Shown here in pieces: positions 1-8,771 of a stretch of DNA of 64,000 nucleotides (position 1 is its first letter; every line of letters starts with the position of its first letter). A model generated the notes under the pieces. That model was not told where the DNA came from. It saw nothing but the letters and a program-made list of their open reading frames with translations, and made no database searches. The position numbers were made by a program, and so were the translations under genes. The stretch covers positions 122,603-186,602 of the forward strand of contig NZ_UUIS01000001.1 in NCBI RefSeq assembly GCF_900589395.1, in the 5' to 3' direction. The stretch comes from Pseudomonas viridiflava (GTDB lineage Bacteria > Pseudomonadota > Gammaproteobacteria > Pseudomonadales > Pseudomonadaceae).

Positions 1-1
1 C

Positions 2-124
2 CTGGTGATGTTCAAGTGGCTGGTGGCGCAGCCTGCCGCGCCGAGCGAGACGCAGCCGCCGGGCGCGCTGTTGATCGGGCGCAAGAACATCGAATCGGTG
101 GTCTCGCGCCCGCGGCGGCGTTAG
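2..124 (+). CDS. 3' end of an unidentified gene (last 40 codons)
   Basis: An open frame enters from the left edge and stops with TAG at 122-124. The 40 visible residues begin LVMFKWLVAQPAAPSE and end in a basic tail SRPRRR. The hydrophobic start followed by a Pro/Ala-rich stretch would fit the end of a last membrane segment with a cytoplasmic tail, but this is too little to name a family. Its stop codon overlaps the stop codon of the converging gene on the minus strand, so the two genes are tail to tail with no spacer. I do not recognise the product. Confidence 0.5.
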   Translation: MVMFKWLVAQPAAPSETQPPGALLIGRKNIESVVSRPRRR

Positions 125-393
125 TCCTTGACTTCGCTGAGTGCGAACCGCCGCCCCTTGGCATCACGCACCTCGTTGCCCTCGATCCAGGCCATGGTGT
201 AACCGTCGTGGTCGACCAGCCGCTGTGGCGTGCCCAGGCTCAGGGTACCGATCTCGCCGCTCCAGTCGCGGCGGGGGTCGTGTTCCAGGTAGGCATAGAC
301 CTTGCGCTCGCGAATGCGCCACACCGGCAGCGACTTGGGGGTGGAGATCACGTCATAGGTCAGGTTGGGGTTGAATACGATAGCGGCAGTCAT
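121..393 (-). CDS. small conserved hypothetical protein, 90 aa
   Basis: A 90-residue soluble protein starting MTAAIVFNPNLTYDVIS. The start at 393 is chosen because a GGAG lies just upstream (…ACGGAGCCTGTC-ATG); a longer frame upstream to 501 has no such site and unlike composition. There is no signal peptide, membrane segment or known catalytic motif. It is rich in Trp/Tyr and charged residues (WRIRERKVYAYLEHDPRRDW), which suggests a small beta-rich fold. It converges on the gene fragment at the left edge and shares bases with its stop. Function not recognised. Confidence 0.6.
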   Translation of the reverse strand: MTAAIVFNPNLTYDVISTPKSLPVWRIRERKVYAYLEHDPRRDWSGEIGTLSLGTPQRLVDHDGYTMAWIEGNEVRDAKGRRFALSEVKD

Positions 394-590
394 GACAGGC
401 TCCGTGCGGTTGAGTGGCTGACTGCACGTTGAAGCCACGGGATGACGGAGGATAGACCAGGCGTATGCTTTTTGGTTGAGCGAAGGCGACCAACAGCACA
501 TCGCCGGCGTTAGCGGTGTTCGAGCCGTCGATGCAAGGGTCTGGGCCAGACAGCCCGGCCTTGATGGCCAGGCTGTCCGACAGCCATGAA

Positions 591-2156
591 TCAGCCTGCA
601 GCGCCCTGACGCTGCAACAGCACCTGCGTGACCCGGCGCTCTTCGACGCCCACCACCTGCAGGTTCCAGCCCTGATGCTCGAGACGATCCCCGATCATCG
701 GCAAGCGGTCCAGCAGGCTCATCACCATCCCCGCCAGGGTCTGATAATCCTCGGTGGCAGGGGCCTGGAACCCTGTGCGCTCACGAATCAGGCTCAGGTT
801 CACCGCGCCTGAGACCAGGAAGTCCTCGCCCTGCTCCACGATGCCGGGGCCGGCCATTTCACTGGCGTCGGGCAGTTGGCCGGCAATCGACTCCAGAATG
901 TCGGTCATGCTCAGAATGCCGATGAAGTCACCGAATTCATTGACCACGAAGGCAATGTGCGTCGACTCCTTGCGCATCTGTTCCAGCGCGTTGAGGATCG
1001 TGAAGTGCTCCAGCAGGTTGATGGCCTTGCGTGCCATCAGCGACAGGTCCGGTTCATTGCCGGCCAACAGTTCGCCCAGCAGCTCCTTCTTGTGCACGTA
1101 GCCCAGCGGTTCGTCGATGCCACCCTCGCCCACCAGCGGCAGGCGCGACACGGACGAGTGCATCAGCTTGAGACGGACCTTGTCGGCGTCGTCCCTCAGA
1201 TCCAGGTAATCGACCTCGGCACGCGGGGTCATGATCGAGCGAATCGGCCGTTCGGCCAGTTGCAGCACGCCACTGATCATCACCCGCTCGCGACGATCGA
1301 ACAGCACCGCCTCGCCGTTGCCGGTATCGCCCAGCATGTCGCTGATGTCCTCGTCGACCTCGCCATCCTCAAGCTTGCGCCCGCCCAACAGGCGCATCAC
1401 CGCATGGGCGGCCCGCTCACGGCGCGGCAGCGAACCATGGGACGACGTCTTGCGACGCTTGCGAGCGATCTGGTTGAACACCTCGATCAGGATCGAGAAG
1501 CCGATGGCCGCGTACAGGTAGCCCTTGGGAATATGGAACCCCAGGCCTTCGGCGGTCAGGCTGAAGCCGATCATCATCAAAAAGCCCAGGCACAGCATGA
1601 TCACGGTCGGGTGGCTGTTGACGAACTTGGTCAACGGCTTGCTGGCGATCATCATCAGGCCGATCGAAATGATCACCGCAATCATCATCACCGACAGGTG
1701 CTCGACCATGCCCACCGCCGTGATCACCGCATCGAGCGAGAACACCGCATCGAGCACCACGATCTGCGCCACGATGGGCCAGAACAAGGCATAAGCACCA
1801 TTGGCCGCACGCTGGCTGACATGGCCTTCGAGGCGCTCGTGCAATTCCATGGTGGCCTTGAACAACAGGAACACACCACCGAACAGCATGATCAGGTCAC
1901 GGCCCGAGAAGCTGTGGCTGAACACCTCGAACAACGGCTCGGTCAGGGTCACCATCCAGGAAATACTTGCCAGCAGGCCCAGGCGCATCAACAAGGCCAG
2001 GGTCAGGCCAATCACACGCGCCTTGTCCCGCTGATGCGGCGGCAGCTTGTCGGCCAGGATGGCAATGAACACCAGGTTATCGATACCCAGCACCAGCTCC
2101 AGCACGATCAGAGTAAAAAGGCCCAGCCAGGCCGTAGGATCAGCAATCCATTCCAT
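591..2156 (-). CDS. yoaE: TerC-family membrane protein with CBS pair and CorC/HlyC C-terminal domain (YoaE type)
   Basis: 521 aa. Residues about 1-235 form a seven-helix TerC domain with the family's acidic intramembrane motifs ([17 protein letters not shown] near the N terminus and [17 protein letters not shown] further on). A basic linker follows, then two CBS repeats (about 300-420) and a C-terminal CorC_HlyC transporter-associated domain (about 440-515). Length and domain order match E. coli YoaE. TerC proteins are linked to metal-ion (Mn) efflux or metalation of exported proteins; the CBS pair suggests control by an adenosine nucleotide or Mg. The substrate here is not known. It stands alone. 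A weak AGGA lies about 12 bases upstream of the ATG. Confidence 0.9.
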   Translation of the reverse strand: MEWIADPTAWLGLFTLIVLELVLGIDNLVFIAILADKLPPHQRDKARVIGLTLALLMRLGLLASISWMVTLTEPLFEVFSHSFSGRDLIMLFGGVFLLFKATMELHERLEGHVSQRAANGAYALFWPIVAQIVVLDAVFSLDAVITAVGMVEHLSVMMIAVIISIGLMMIASKPLTKFVNSHPTVIMLCLGFLMMIGFSLTAEGLGFHIPKGYLYAAIGFSILIEVFNQIARKRRKTSSHGSLPRRERAAHAVMRLLGGRKLEDGEVDEDISDMLGDTGNGEAVLFDRRERVMISGVLQLAERPIRSIMTPRAEVDYLDLRDDADKVRLKLMHSSVSRLPLVGEGGIDEPLGYVHKKELLGELLAGNEPDLSLMARKAINLLEHFTILNALEQMRKESTHIAFVVNEFGDFIGILSMTDILESIAGQLPDASEMAGPGIVEQGEDFLVSGAVNLSLIRERTGFQAPATEDYQTLAGMVMSLLDRLPMIGDRLEHQGWNLQVVGVEERRVTQVLLQRQGAAG

Positions 2157-2775
2157 GTCGTCAGTTCTTCCTGGCAGTCAAAAGGGGGGCAAACGTCAGC
2201 GCACGACGCACAAGGGTCGGGCTTTGCTCAAGGCAAGAGGCGCATGAAAAGCTGAGCGGACGGCACAGGGCTGTGCCTGATCGGGTGTCTTCGCGGGTGG
2301 GCCGGCGGACTATCGACAAACGCAAGGCGGGGCGCTTGTGGCGATTGGGGGGCTCCTGGAGGGTGTTCATAAGGTCCTGAAATCAATTACGGAATCGAAT
2401 CCTACAATACCCGGTAACTTTTCTTAATCCGAAGAAGTATTACAAAGATTGACGCAGGCACTCTGCCATTCCTGGACCACAGCGCCCGCCCCGTGGCAAT
2501 TTGCCGCAGACTCTGTGAGCACCGGTTGTCTGACAACGCCACATTGCCACTGGCCTTCACGGTTTTTTTTGTTCTAAAATGTTGCAATCGTGACAAGCAC
2601 AGGCACAAGCGAACATTGATCCACCCCCCGGATCATCGAATGCGAACCCTGAAGACTTGATCCATCTATAAAAAGAAAGCCCGTCAATGACGGGCTTTTT
2701 TCGTTTTCAGCTTTTGTCGGCAACCTTTATCCAGAGTGTTGCGGCCCCCTTTCCATCACCTTGAGGCTATTCACC
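2157..2775. other. 619-bp intergenic region between yoaE and a small membrane protein
   Basis: The left part (about 2157-2400) is the 5' region of yoaE. I looked for a Mn-responsive yybP-ykoY-type leader, as found before some TerC genes, and could not convincingly fold one. The middle (2400-2640) is AT-richer with no credible gene. The right end holds a perfect terminator-like hairpin (listed separately), although no plus-strand gene precedes it, so a short untranslated RNA may end there. Confidence 0.4.
2678..2704 (+). terminator. intrinsic terminator without an annotated upstream gene
   Basis: AGCCCGT-caatg-ACGGGCT hairpin followed by seven T residues. The minus-strand reading also has a T-rich flank, so it may act in both directions. 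It lies about 70 bp before the start of the small membrane protein gene. Confidence 0.75.
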
Positions 2776-3060
2776 ATGCTGCGGTACGTTGTAATCCACC
2801 TGTTCCAATGGCTCAAACGCTTTTCCTCGGTACAGGATCCCCGCCACCATGCCGACCTGCGGTACTCGCGTGACTTCACCCGCGAAGAGCAGCGCGCCAA
2901 CAGCTGGAGCCTGACCACCATCGTGCTGGTCAGTGCGCTGGCCTGCTACAGCCTGGGCGGGCTGGGCTACTACGCCAAGACCCACATCTGGGACACCATG
3001 ACCGATGTGCAGAAAGAACAGATGGCCCAGGCCATGATTGCCAGCTCGCAGAACCTCTGA
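2776..3060 (+). CDS. small single-pass membrane protein, 94 aa
   Basis: 94 aa starting MLRYVVIHLFQWLKRF. The ATG at 2776 is preferred over the in-frame TTG at 2761 because TGAGG sits nine bases before it. Residues about 53-72 (SLTTIVLVSALACYSLGGLGYY) form one membrane helix. The preceding half is basic and hydrophilic (DPRHHADLRYSRDFTREEQR) and probably cytoplasmic; the short C-terminal part is probably periplasmic. No known domain. It stands alone and is followed by a repeat element. Function unknown. Confidence 0.6.
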   Translation: MLRYVVIHLFQWLKRFSSVQDPRHHADLRYSRDFTREEQRANSWSLTTIVLVSALACYSLGGLGYYAKTHIWDTMTDVQKEQMAQAMIASSQNL

Positions 3061-3130
3061 TCACGCGGCCGCCAACATCGACGGGCAAGCCAATGGCTTC
3101 CCCGTTTTCATGTGGGCCGAGCACGGTTGC

Positions 3131-3402
3131 CGTAGGGTCTGTTGCCGTTTCATCACGGCCGCGCCAGCGCCCGCTTTGCCGCGAGGCAAGGCAGGCGCCG
3201 CGAAGTCTGGTCATTCCAAATGAGTGGCGAGTAACGCAGTATCGCGGCAAAACAGGCCCGGCCCTTCGGGTTGCGTGCCCAATCTCGCCATGCGGTGTTG
3301 GAGGACTTGAAAAGGGAGTGACCCTTTTCTGCGTCCTCCGCCTGGCCTGGCGAGATTGGGCCCAGCAACGCGGCTCGTGCTGAAACGGCAACAGACCCTA
3401 AT
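3131..3402. repeat. large nested inverted-repeat element (about 270 bp)
   Basis: The outer arms are a perfect 20-bp inverted repeat: TAGGGTCTGTTGCCGTTTCA at 3133-3152 and its complement at 3381-3400, extended inward by an imperfect CACG-GCCGCG arm. A second pair is nested inside: GCCCAATCTCGCCA at 3277-3290 against 3348-3361. Inside that is a third: GGAGGAC/GTCCTCC (3300-3306/3333-3339) enclosing AAAAGGG/CCCTTTT (3310-3316/3322-3328). No credible gene lies inside. The architecture suggests a dispersed MITE-like intergenic element; copies elsewhere in the genome cannot be counted from this window. Confidence 0.75.
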
Positions 3403-3701
3403 ACTGTTTATTCAGGGGCACGGCTGTTTTGGCTGTGAGGGCACCGCCTCTTATAAACGAATCATCACGATGATCGTGTGCCCGCCCTTTAACCTTCTGT
3501 CAGGCGCCCTGTGTAGCTATTGATAATAGCCGCGCCATTGATCTGCGCCGCTTTATCAATAGGCCATTATTGGTTAGTATCCTTGCGTGTTACTGCACGC
3601 CTGAAAGCCATTAGTCGATTCATGACTCTTTGCGCTCTGCCCTCCCCGTACCAGACGCCCCGGTCACTTCCAACCATCCAACTCCAAGGCCCCATTTCCG
3701 G
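3403..3701. other. AT-richer leader region before the helicase gene
   Basis: No gene seen. It contains a perfect 9-bp inverted repeat CTATTGATA (3517-3525) / TATCAATAG (3554-3562) around a 28-bp spacer. This could be an operator for the helicase gene, but I cannot assign a regulator. Confidence 0.35.
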
Positions 3702-6497
3702 ATGACGCATCAATGGTCCCCGTCCCTTTGGGGTCGGCGCATAACTCGTTCTTCGCCCTGGCAATTAACCCTGATAAACGAGCAACTCGATTTGATCGTC
3801 AATGATCAACGTTACTCGATTGTCATTGATGAACGCTTGCCGCCGCTTATCAATAAGGGGCTGCTGTGGAGTGAAGTAATTCTGCCGGGTATTACCCTTA
3901 ACGGTTTACCCAAGGCCCAGGCCAGTTCATTGCAGGCCGCCATCAACGACGTGCTGGGCCAGCAACGCGAGCGCCAGACCGTCGAGCATTTCAATCAAGC
4001 GTATGCCCTGGTCAGTCAATGGTTGACGGGCGTTGCCCGACAACTGCAAGGCATCGCTTGCGCGCGGCACTGGATTACCCATGAGCAACAGCAGGCCCTG
4101 CTCGACAGCCGGCCCCGTTTGCCCTTGTCGGATGAAGCGCTGTGGGCGCTGTTCAGAGAGCCATCCGTCCAGGCTCACTGCACCGCCGGTGGCCGGCTCG
4201 AGACGGTCGAGCAGGACCTCAACGATTGGCAAGCCGACTGGCCGGCCACCTGGCAGGCGCTGAACGAGCAGCACACGCGCCAGGAACTGACAGCCTGCAA
4301 ATACCTGTTCGATCACGTCGAGAAAAAACCGCTGACCGAAGAACAGGCGCGTGCCGTGATCTGCTTCAACAACCGGGTGCAAGTGGTGGCGGCGGCCGGC
4401 TCCGGCAAGACCTCGACCATGGTCGCCAAGGCCGCCTATGCCATTGATCGTGGCCTGATGCTGCCTGGGCAGATCGTGCTGCTGGCGTTCAACAAACAAG
4501 CCGCCGACGAATTGAAAAGGCGCGCAGCCCAGTCATTCAAACGCTTGGGGATGGACGATACCCAGGTCCAAGCCTCGACCTTTCATGCCCTGGGCCTGCA
4601 CATCATCGGCCAGGCGACCGGACGCAAACCGGACATTCCGACCTGGGCGGTGGATGCGCAAGGCGGCTTGCGCAAACTGACCGAGCTGATCGAGCAGCTC
4701 AAGTCACGCTCACTGGTGTTCCGGGTCAAGTGGGACATGTTTCGCCTGGTGTTTGGCCGGCCCTTGGCCGACTTCGGCGACGAGGCCCCGGCCGATGCCT
4801 GGAATGCCAGCGGCCAGGGCCTGATCACCACCTTGAACGGCGAGCGGGTGCGCAGCCAGGAAGAGTGCATGATTGCCAACTGGCTGTTCTATAACGGCGT
4901 TGAATACGCGTACGAACGCAACTATGTGATCGACACCGCTTGCGCCGAGCATCGCCAGTACAAGCCCGATTTTTATTACCCGGCCATCGACCTGTATCAC
5001 GAACATCTGGCGCTGGATGCCGACGGCCAGCCGCCGCCTCATTTCGAGAGATACCTGGAGGGCGTGACCTGGAAGCGCCAGTTGCACCAGACGCACGGCA
5101 CCGACCTGATCGAAACCACCTCCTGGCAGTTGCGCAACCAGGACTGGATGGCGGACCTGAGCCAGGCCCTGACCCAGCGCGGCATCGAACTCAAGCCGGA
5201 CCCTGAACGCCCCACACCGGCCAACGGCCAACCGCCGATGCAAAGCACCGAACTGGTGGTGCTGCTGCGCACGTTCATCAGCCATGCCAAGAGCAACGGG
5301 CTCGATGCCCAGGCCATGGCCGAGCGGCTGGATGAACTGCCGGGGCGTTTTTTCAAGCTGCGCTATCGATTGTTCCTGCAACTGGTCGAGCCGGTCTTGC
5401 AGGCCTGGGATCAGGCGCTGGCGGCTGAACGCAGCATCGATTTCGAAGACATGCTCAACCTGGCGGCCGAGCACCTGGAACAGGAGCGCTATGATTGCGG
5501 CTTTACGCTGGTGCTGGCCGACGAATTCCAGGATGCCTCCCGTGCCCGCGCAAGGCTGTGCCGTGCCCTGGTGCAGAAGCCGGGGCGGCATCTGTTTGCC
5601 GTGGGCGATGACTGGCAGTCGATCAACCGCTTTGCCGGCGCCGATGTGTCGGTGATGACCGGCTTTGCCGAGTGGTTCGGTCACGGCCAGGTATTGAAGC
5701 TGGAACGCACTTTTCGCTGCCCGCAGGCGCTGTGTGACATTACCAGCGGCTTTGTCAGCAAGAACCCGGCGCAGCTCGACAAACACGTGCGCTCGGCGAC
5801 GCCGGCGTACGGCCCTGTGCTGCAGGGGTTGCAGGTCAAGCACCGCGAGGAACTGGGCTCGGCCATCGATGGATTCCTGCACCAGCTGTATCAGGACCTC
5901 GGCGCCGCCAATGGCGTCAATGGCAAGGTCTCAGTAGTGATCCTGGGCCGTTACAACGCCGACCAGGCGTATGTGCCCCAGCACTGGCAGGCCCGCTATG
6001 GCCAGCGCATCGAATTGTCGTTCATGACCATTCACCGGGCCAAGGGCAGCGAGGCCGACTATGTAATCCTGCCGGCCATGATCAGCCACGCCCGGCGCCT
6101 GAGCTTTCCCAACATGCGCAGCGAGGACCCGGTGCTGAGCATGGCCATGCCCGGCGCCGACGACTTCCCGCAGGGCGAGGAACGGCGGCTGTTCTACGTG
6201 GCCCTGACCCGCGCCCGGCGCAGCGTGGCGCTGTTCACCGTGCAGGGCATGCGCTCGGTGTTCGTCCAGGAACTGGTCAGGGACCAGGTCTTGACGATCA
6301 CCGACATCGAGGGCCAGGCCATTGACGACATTTCCTGCCCGGCCTGCGGGCAAGGCGCAATCGTCACGCGCACCGGGCGCTATGGCGATTTCAAGGCCTG
6401 CTCCAACTACCCGGCGTGCGAATACAAACCCGCAAAGAACCGCTCAGGGGGCGGTGACTTGATCGGCCCTCCTGGCGGGCTGGTACCGGCACGTTGA
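3702..6497 (+). CDS. helD: UvrD/Rep-family DNA helicase, helicase IV (HelD)-like, with C-terminal topoisomerase-type zinc ribbon
   Basis: 931 aa from the ATG at 3702 (an in-frame GTG-region start upstream would add 24 residues of poor quality). All superfamily 1 motifs are visible: Walker A AAAGSGKTST near residue 230, motif II ADEFQD near 606, motif III VGDDWQSINRFAGAD, motif IV TFRCP, motif V MTIHRAKGSEADYVIL near 775, and motif VI EERRLFYVALTRARR. Between motifs Ia and II is the helicase-IV-type insertion with KPDFYYPAIDLYHEH near 420, resembling a PD-(D/E)xK nuclease core. The C terminus has a four-cysteine ribbon, CPACGQGAIV…CSNYPACEY. It is longer than E. coli HelD. A 3'-5' helicase role in replication/repair is inferred from the family. 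Confidence 0.85.
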   Translation: MTHQWSPSLWGRRITRSSPWQLTLINEQLDLIVNDQRYSIVIDERLPPLINKGLLWSEVILPGITLNGLPKAQASSLQAAINDVLGQQRERQTVEHFNQAYALVSQWLTGVARQLQGIACARHWITHEQQQALLDSRPRLPLSDEALWALFREPSVQAHCTAGGRLETVEQDLNDWQADWPATWQALNEQHTRQELTACKYLFDHVEKKPLTEEQARAVICFNNRVQVVAAAGSGKTSTMVAKAAYAIDRGLMLPGQIVLLAFNKQAADELKRRAAQSFKRLGMDDTQVQASTFHALGLHIIGQATGRKPDIPTWAVDAQGGLRKLTELIEQLKSRSLVFRVKWDMFRLVFGRPLADFGDEAPADAWNASGQGLITTLNGERVRSQEECMIANWLFYNGVEYAYERNYVIDTACAEHRQYKPDFYYPAIDLYHEHLALDADGQPPPHFERYLEGVTWKRQLHQTHGTDLIETTSWQLRNQDWMADLSQALTQRGIELKPDPERPTPANGQPPMQSTELVVLLRTFISHAKSNGLDAQAMAERLDELPGRFFKLRYRLFLQLVEPVLQAWDQALAAERSIDFEDMLNLAAEHLEQERYDCGFTLVLADEFQDASRARARLCRALVQKPGRHLFAVGDDWQSINRFAGADVSVMTGFAEWFGHGQVLKLERTFRCPQALCDITSGFVSKNPAQLDKHVRSATPAYGPVLQGLQVKHREELGSAIDGFLHQLYQDLGAANGVNGKVSVVILGRYNADQAYVPQHWQARYGQRIELSFMTIHRAKGSEADYVILPAMISHARRLSFPNMRSEDPVLSMAMPGADDFPQGEERRLFYVALTRARRSVALFTVQGMRSVFVQELVRDQVLTITDIEGQAIDDISCPACGQGAIVTRTGRYGDFKACSNYPACEYKPAKNRSGGGDLIGPPGGLVPAR

Positions 6498-6520
6498 CCA
6501 CTTGAACGCCGCCGCACCCT

Positions 6521-6571
6521 GTGGGAGGCGGCTTGTCGGCACCCGCTTGTCGGCGCCCGCTTGCCGGCGAT
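6521..6571. repeat. short REP-like unit made of three near-identical 14-bp tandem copies
   Basis: After GTGGGAGGCG come GCTTGTCGGCACCC (6531-6544), GCTTGTCGGCGCCC (6545-6558) and GCTTGCCGGCGATG (6559-6572). The core resembles the GCTTGCCGGCGAT part of Pseudomonas REP sequences, here apparently amplified in tandem between two converging genes. Confidence 0.6.
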
Positions 6572-6595
6572 GACGGACAGACTGATGCAACGTCT

Positions 6596-7957
6596 TCAGT
6601 CCGGAAAAACCAGCGCAAACACCGTCCCTGAAGGGTCGCAGTTTACACTGACCGTTCCACCATGGGCCTGCATGATCGACCGAACGATGGCCAATCCCAG
6701 GCCGCCGGAGTCATCGGGCTGATTGCGGGAAGGGTCACATCGATAAAACCGCTCGAACAAGTGCGGCAGGTGTTCGCCTGCAATCTCGTCACCCTGGTTG
6801 TGCACGCTGATTTCCAGCCTGCCCGGCGTGCTCAGGGTGCTGATCGTCACCGGCGTATCAGGGACGGCGTAACGCAGCGCATTGGCCAGCAGATTCGCCA
6901 GCGCCCGGCGCAGCAACTGCGCGTCAGCGCTCAGCGTGCCACTGGCCCTGTTGATCAGGACAATGCCGCGCTCCTCGCCCATGCCTTCGAAATATTCGCA
7001 GAGCTGGCCGGCCAGTGCCTGCAGATCGACAGGTTCGCGCCTGACCGACGCATTGGGCTGCTCGGTGCGTGCAAGAAACAACATGCTGTCGATCATTCGA
7101 GCCAGGCGCTCGTACTCTTCCTGATTGGACACCAGCAGATTCTGGTAGTCCTCAATCGAGCGCGTGCGTCCCAGCGCCTGTTGGGTCTGCCCCATCAAGT
7201 TGCTCAGGGGCGTACGCATTTCGTGCGCAAGGTCTTCGCAGAAGCGTGAAAGCTGGGCGAACCCCTGCTCCAGACGGCCAAGCATTTGATTGAGGGCATG
7301 GCTCAAAGCGCTCAGCTCGCTGAGTTGCCCGGACGGCTGCAGACGCACATGCAGGTGCCGCACATCAATGGTGGCGGCGCGTGTTGCCAGTTGACGCACG
7401 GGCTTGAGCCCGCGCTGGCTGACCAGCCAGCCGAACAGAAACGCCAACAAGGTGCCGATCGTCACCGCCATCAAGACTTTCCAGCGATAGGCGCTGAGCA
7501 TCTGCTCGCGTTCAGTGAGGTCCTTGCCGGCAATCAGGGTCAGACGACGATCAGCAGTGGAAAGACTGACCCAGGCAAAACGCAACGCGGGGTCATCGGG
7601 GCTGTCTGCCAGACTGGGCACGGACGATGCCGGCAGGCTTGGCAATGGCAGCGCCAGCGGGTTTATTTCGATCAGCAACTGCCCGCTGCTGTCGATGATC
7701 CAGAGCATGTTATCGCGGTTGCCCAGCATGTTTTCGTACAAACGCGGGCGCGAGCGCAGCGAATCGATACTCGGGCTGTCGCCGATCAAGGCCTGCATAT
7801 GCTGCAGGCGACCCAGCAGCGCCTGGTCATCGCGCCAGGCAATTTCGCGTTGCAGGGAGTGATACAGATAGACCCCTGCAGACCCCAGAAGCAGCACGCT
7901 GACCAGGGCGAACATCAATGCCAGGCGCAGGCTGAGTCGGCGTGGCCACAGGCTCAT
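6596..7957 (-). CDS. hprS: inner-membrane sensor histidine kinase, HprS/CusS-like
   Basis: 453 aa. It has an N-terminal membrane helix (about 10-32), a periplasmic domain (about 33-160), a second helix (about 162-183), a HAMP linker, an H-box [12 protein letters not shown] with His245, an N-box [10 protein letters not shown] and the GLGLAIV G2 box. The family is that of heavy-metal/redox sensors (CusS, CopS, HprS). Its start overlaps the stop of the regulator gene by four bases (ATGA). The link to HprS rests on context: the pair is divergent from hydroxyisourate hydrolase, as in E. coli. Its periplasmic and membrane parts contain no cysteine, unlike what is reported for E. coli HprS, so its signal may be perceived differently. 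A copper/silver sensor is the main alternative. Confidence 0.85.
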   Translation of the reverse strand: MSLWPRRLSLRLALMFALVSVLLLGSAGVYLYHSLQREIAWRDDQALLGRLQHMQALIGDSPSIDSLRSRPRLYENMLGNRDNMLWIIDSSGQLLIEINPLALPLPSLPASSVPSLADSPDDPALRFAWVSLSTADRRLTLIAGKDLTEREQMLSAYRWKVLMAVTIGTLLAFLFGWLVSQRGLKPVRQLATRAATIDVRHLHVRLQPSGQLSELSALSHALNQMLGRLEQGFAQLSRFCEDLAHEMRTPLSNLMGQTQQALGRTRSIEDYQNLLVSNQEEYERLARMIDSMLFLARTEQPNASVRREPVDLQALAGQLCEYFEGMGEERGIVLINRASGTLSADAQLLRRALANLLANALRYAVPDTPVTISTLSTPGRLEISVHNQGDEIAGEHLPHLFERFYRCDPSRNQPDDSGGLGLAIVRSIMQAHGGTVSVNCDPSGTVFALVFPD

Positions 7958-8625
7958 GGTTGAGCGTCCAGCCTGTAGCCCATGCCGCGTACGGTGTGAA
8001 TCAGCTTGATGGGATAAGGGTCATCGACCTTCGCCCGCAAACGGCGAATGGCGACATCCACGACGTTGGTATCACTGTCGAAATTCATCTGCCAGACATG
8101 CGAGGCGATCAGCGTACGTGACAGCACCTCACCTTCGCGGCAGAGCAGCAGATGCAGCAACGCGAACTCCTTGTTGGTCAGGGTCAGGCGCTCGCCACTG
8201 CGGGTGACCTTGCGCTTGAGCAAATCCACATGCAGGTCGGCAACCTGAAACTGCTCGATTTCTCTGGGCGGACCGCGACGCAGCAGCGTGCGCACGCGCG
8301 CGAGCAACTCCGCATAAGAGAACGGCTTGACAAGGTAATCATCCGCCCCGAGTTCAAGCCCTTTGACTCGGTCCTCGATGGCATCGCGCGCCGTCAGGAA
8401 CAGCACCGGCGTTTGCCACTTACGGCGGATGATCTGCAGCAGTTGCCAGCCGTCCAGCCCAGGCAACATGACATCCAGGATGATCAGGTCAAATTCGCAC
8501 TCCTGCACCCAATGCTGACCATCCAGTCCATTCAGGGCGACTTCAACCTGATAGCCGGACTCACTCAACCCTTTGCGCAGGTAATCCGCCGCCTTCGCTT
8601 CATCTTCGACAACCAGGATACGCAT
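7954..8625 (-). CDS. hprR: OmpR-family response regulator, HprR/CusR-like
   Basis: 223 aa. It has a receiver domain with the phosphoacceptor Asp51 ([14 protein letters not shown]), the conserved Thr (LFLTARD) and Lys (YLVKPFSY), then an OmpR winged helix (about 125-220, ending [10 protein letters not shown]). The start at 8625 is fixed by GGAGG five bases upstream. It is co-transcribed with the kinase (4-bp overlap). Just upstream lies an 18-bp CATTAC-N6-GTAATC box of the type bound by CusR and HprR in E. coli, so both self-control and control of the divergent genes are likely. Confidence 0.9.
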   Translation of the reverse strand: MRILVVEDEAKAADYLRKGLSESGYQVEVALNGLDGQHWVQECEFDLIILDVMLPGLDGWQLLQIIRRKWQTPVLFLTARDAIEDRVKGLELGADDYLVKPFSYAELLARVRTLLRRGPPREIEQFQVADLHVDLLKRKVTRSGERLTLTNKEFALLHLLLCREGEVLSRTLIASHVWQMNFDSDTNVVDVAIRRLRAKVDDPYPIKLIHTVRGMGYRLDAQP

Positions 8626-8675
8626 CTCGTCCTCCAGCACAGGGGCGTAGTCTAGGCTCATAGACCGTGTCGCCC

Positions 8676-8693
8676 CATTACAAATCGGTAATC
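8676..8693. promoter_or_regulatory. CusR/HprR-type operator between divergent transcription units
   Basis: CATTACAAATCGGTAATC: half-sites CATTAC and GTAATC around a 6-bp spacer. It is nearly identical in layout to the E. coli box CATTAC-N6-GTAATG shared by CusR and HprR. It sits 50 bp before the regulator gene and 78 bp before the HbpS/GlcG-like gene. Confidence 0.75.
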
Positions 8694-8771
8694 CTCTCGC
8701 AATCTGTCTGAGCGCAACGCTTATGCAGTATGGCCGCCAACAGCTCGACCGAGCTTTGAACGGGAGGATCC

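Noticed and set aside
876..2255. Long open frame on the plus strand opposite yoaE
   Set aside because: It is the complement of a clear TerC/CBS gene; its product is His/Gln-rich with no domain, a typical antisense shadow in GC-rich DNA.
2161..2370. 69-codon minus-strand frame upstream of yoaE with an AGGA before its ATG
   Set aside because: The ribosome site is suggestive, but the sequence is Arg/Pro/Ser-rich without structure and I cannot support it over chance. It could still be a leader peptide.
2157..2400. Possible Mn-sensing yybP-ykoY riboswitch before the TerC gene
   Set aside because: Known for some TerC genes, but I could not find the conserved loop sequences here.
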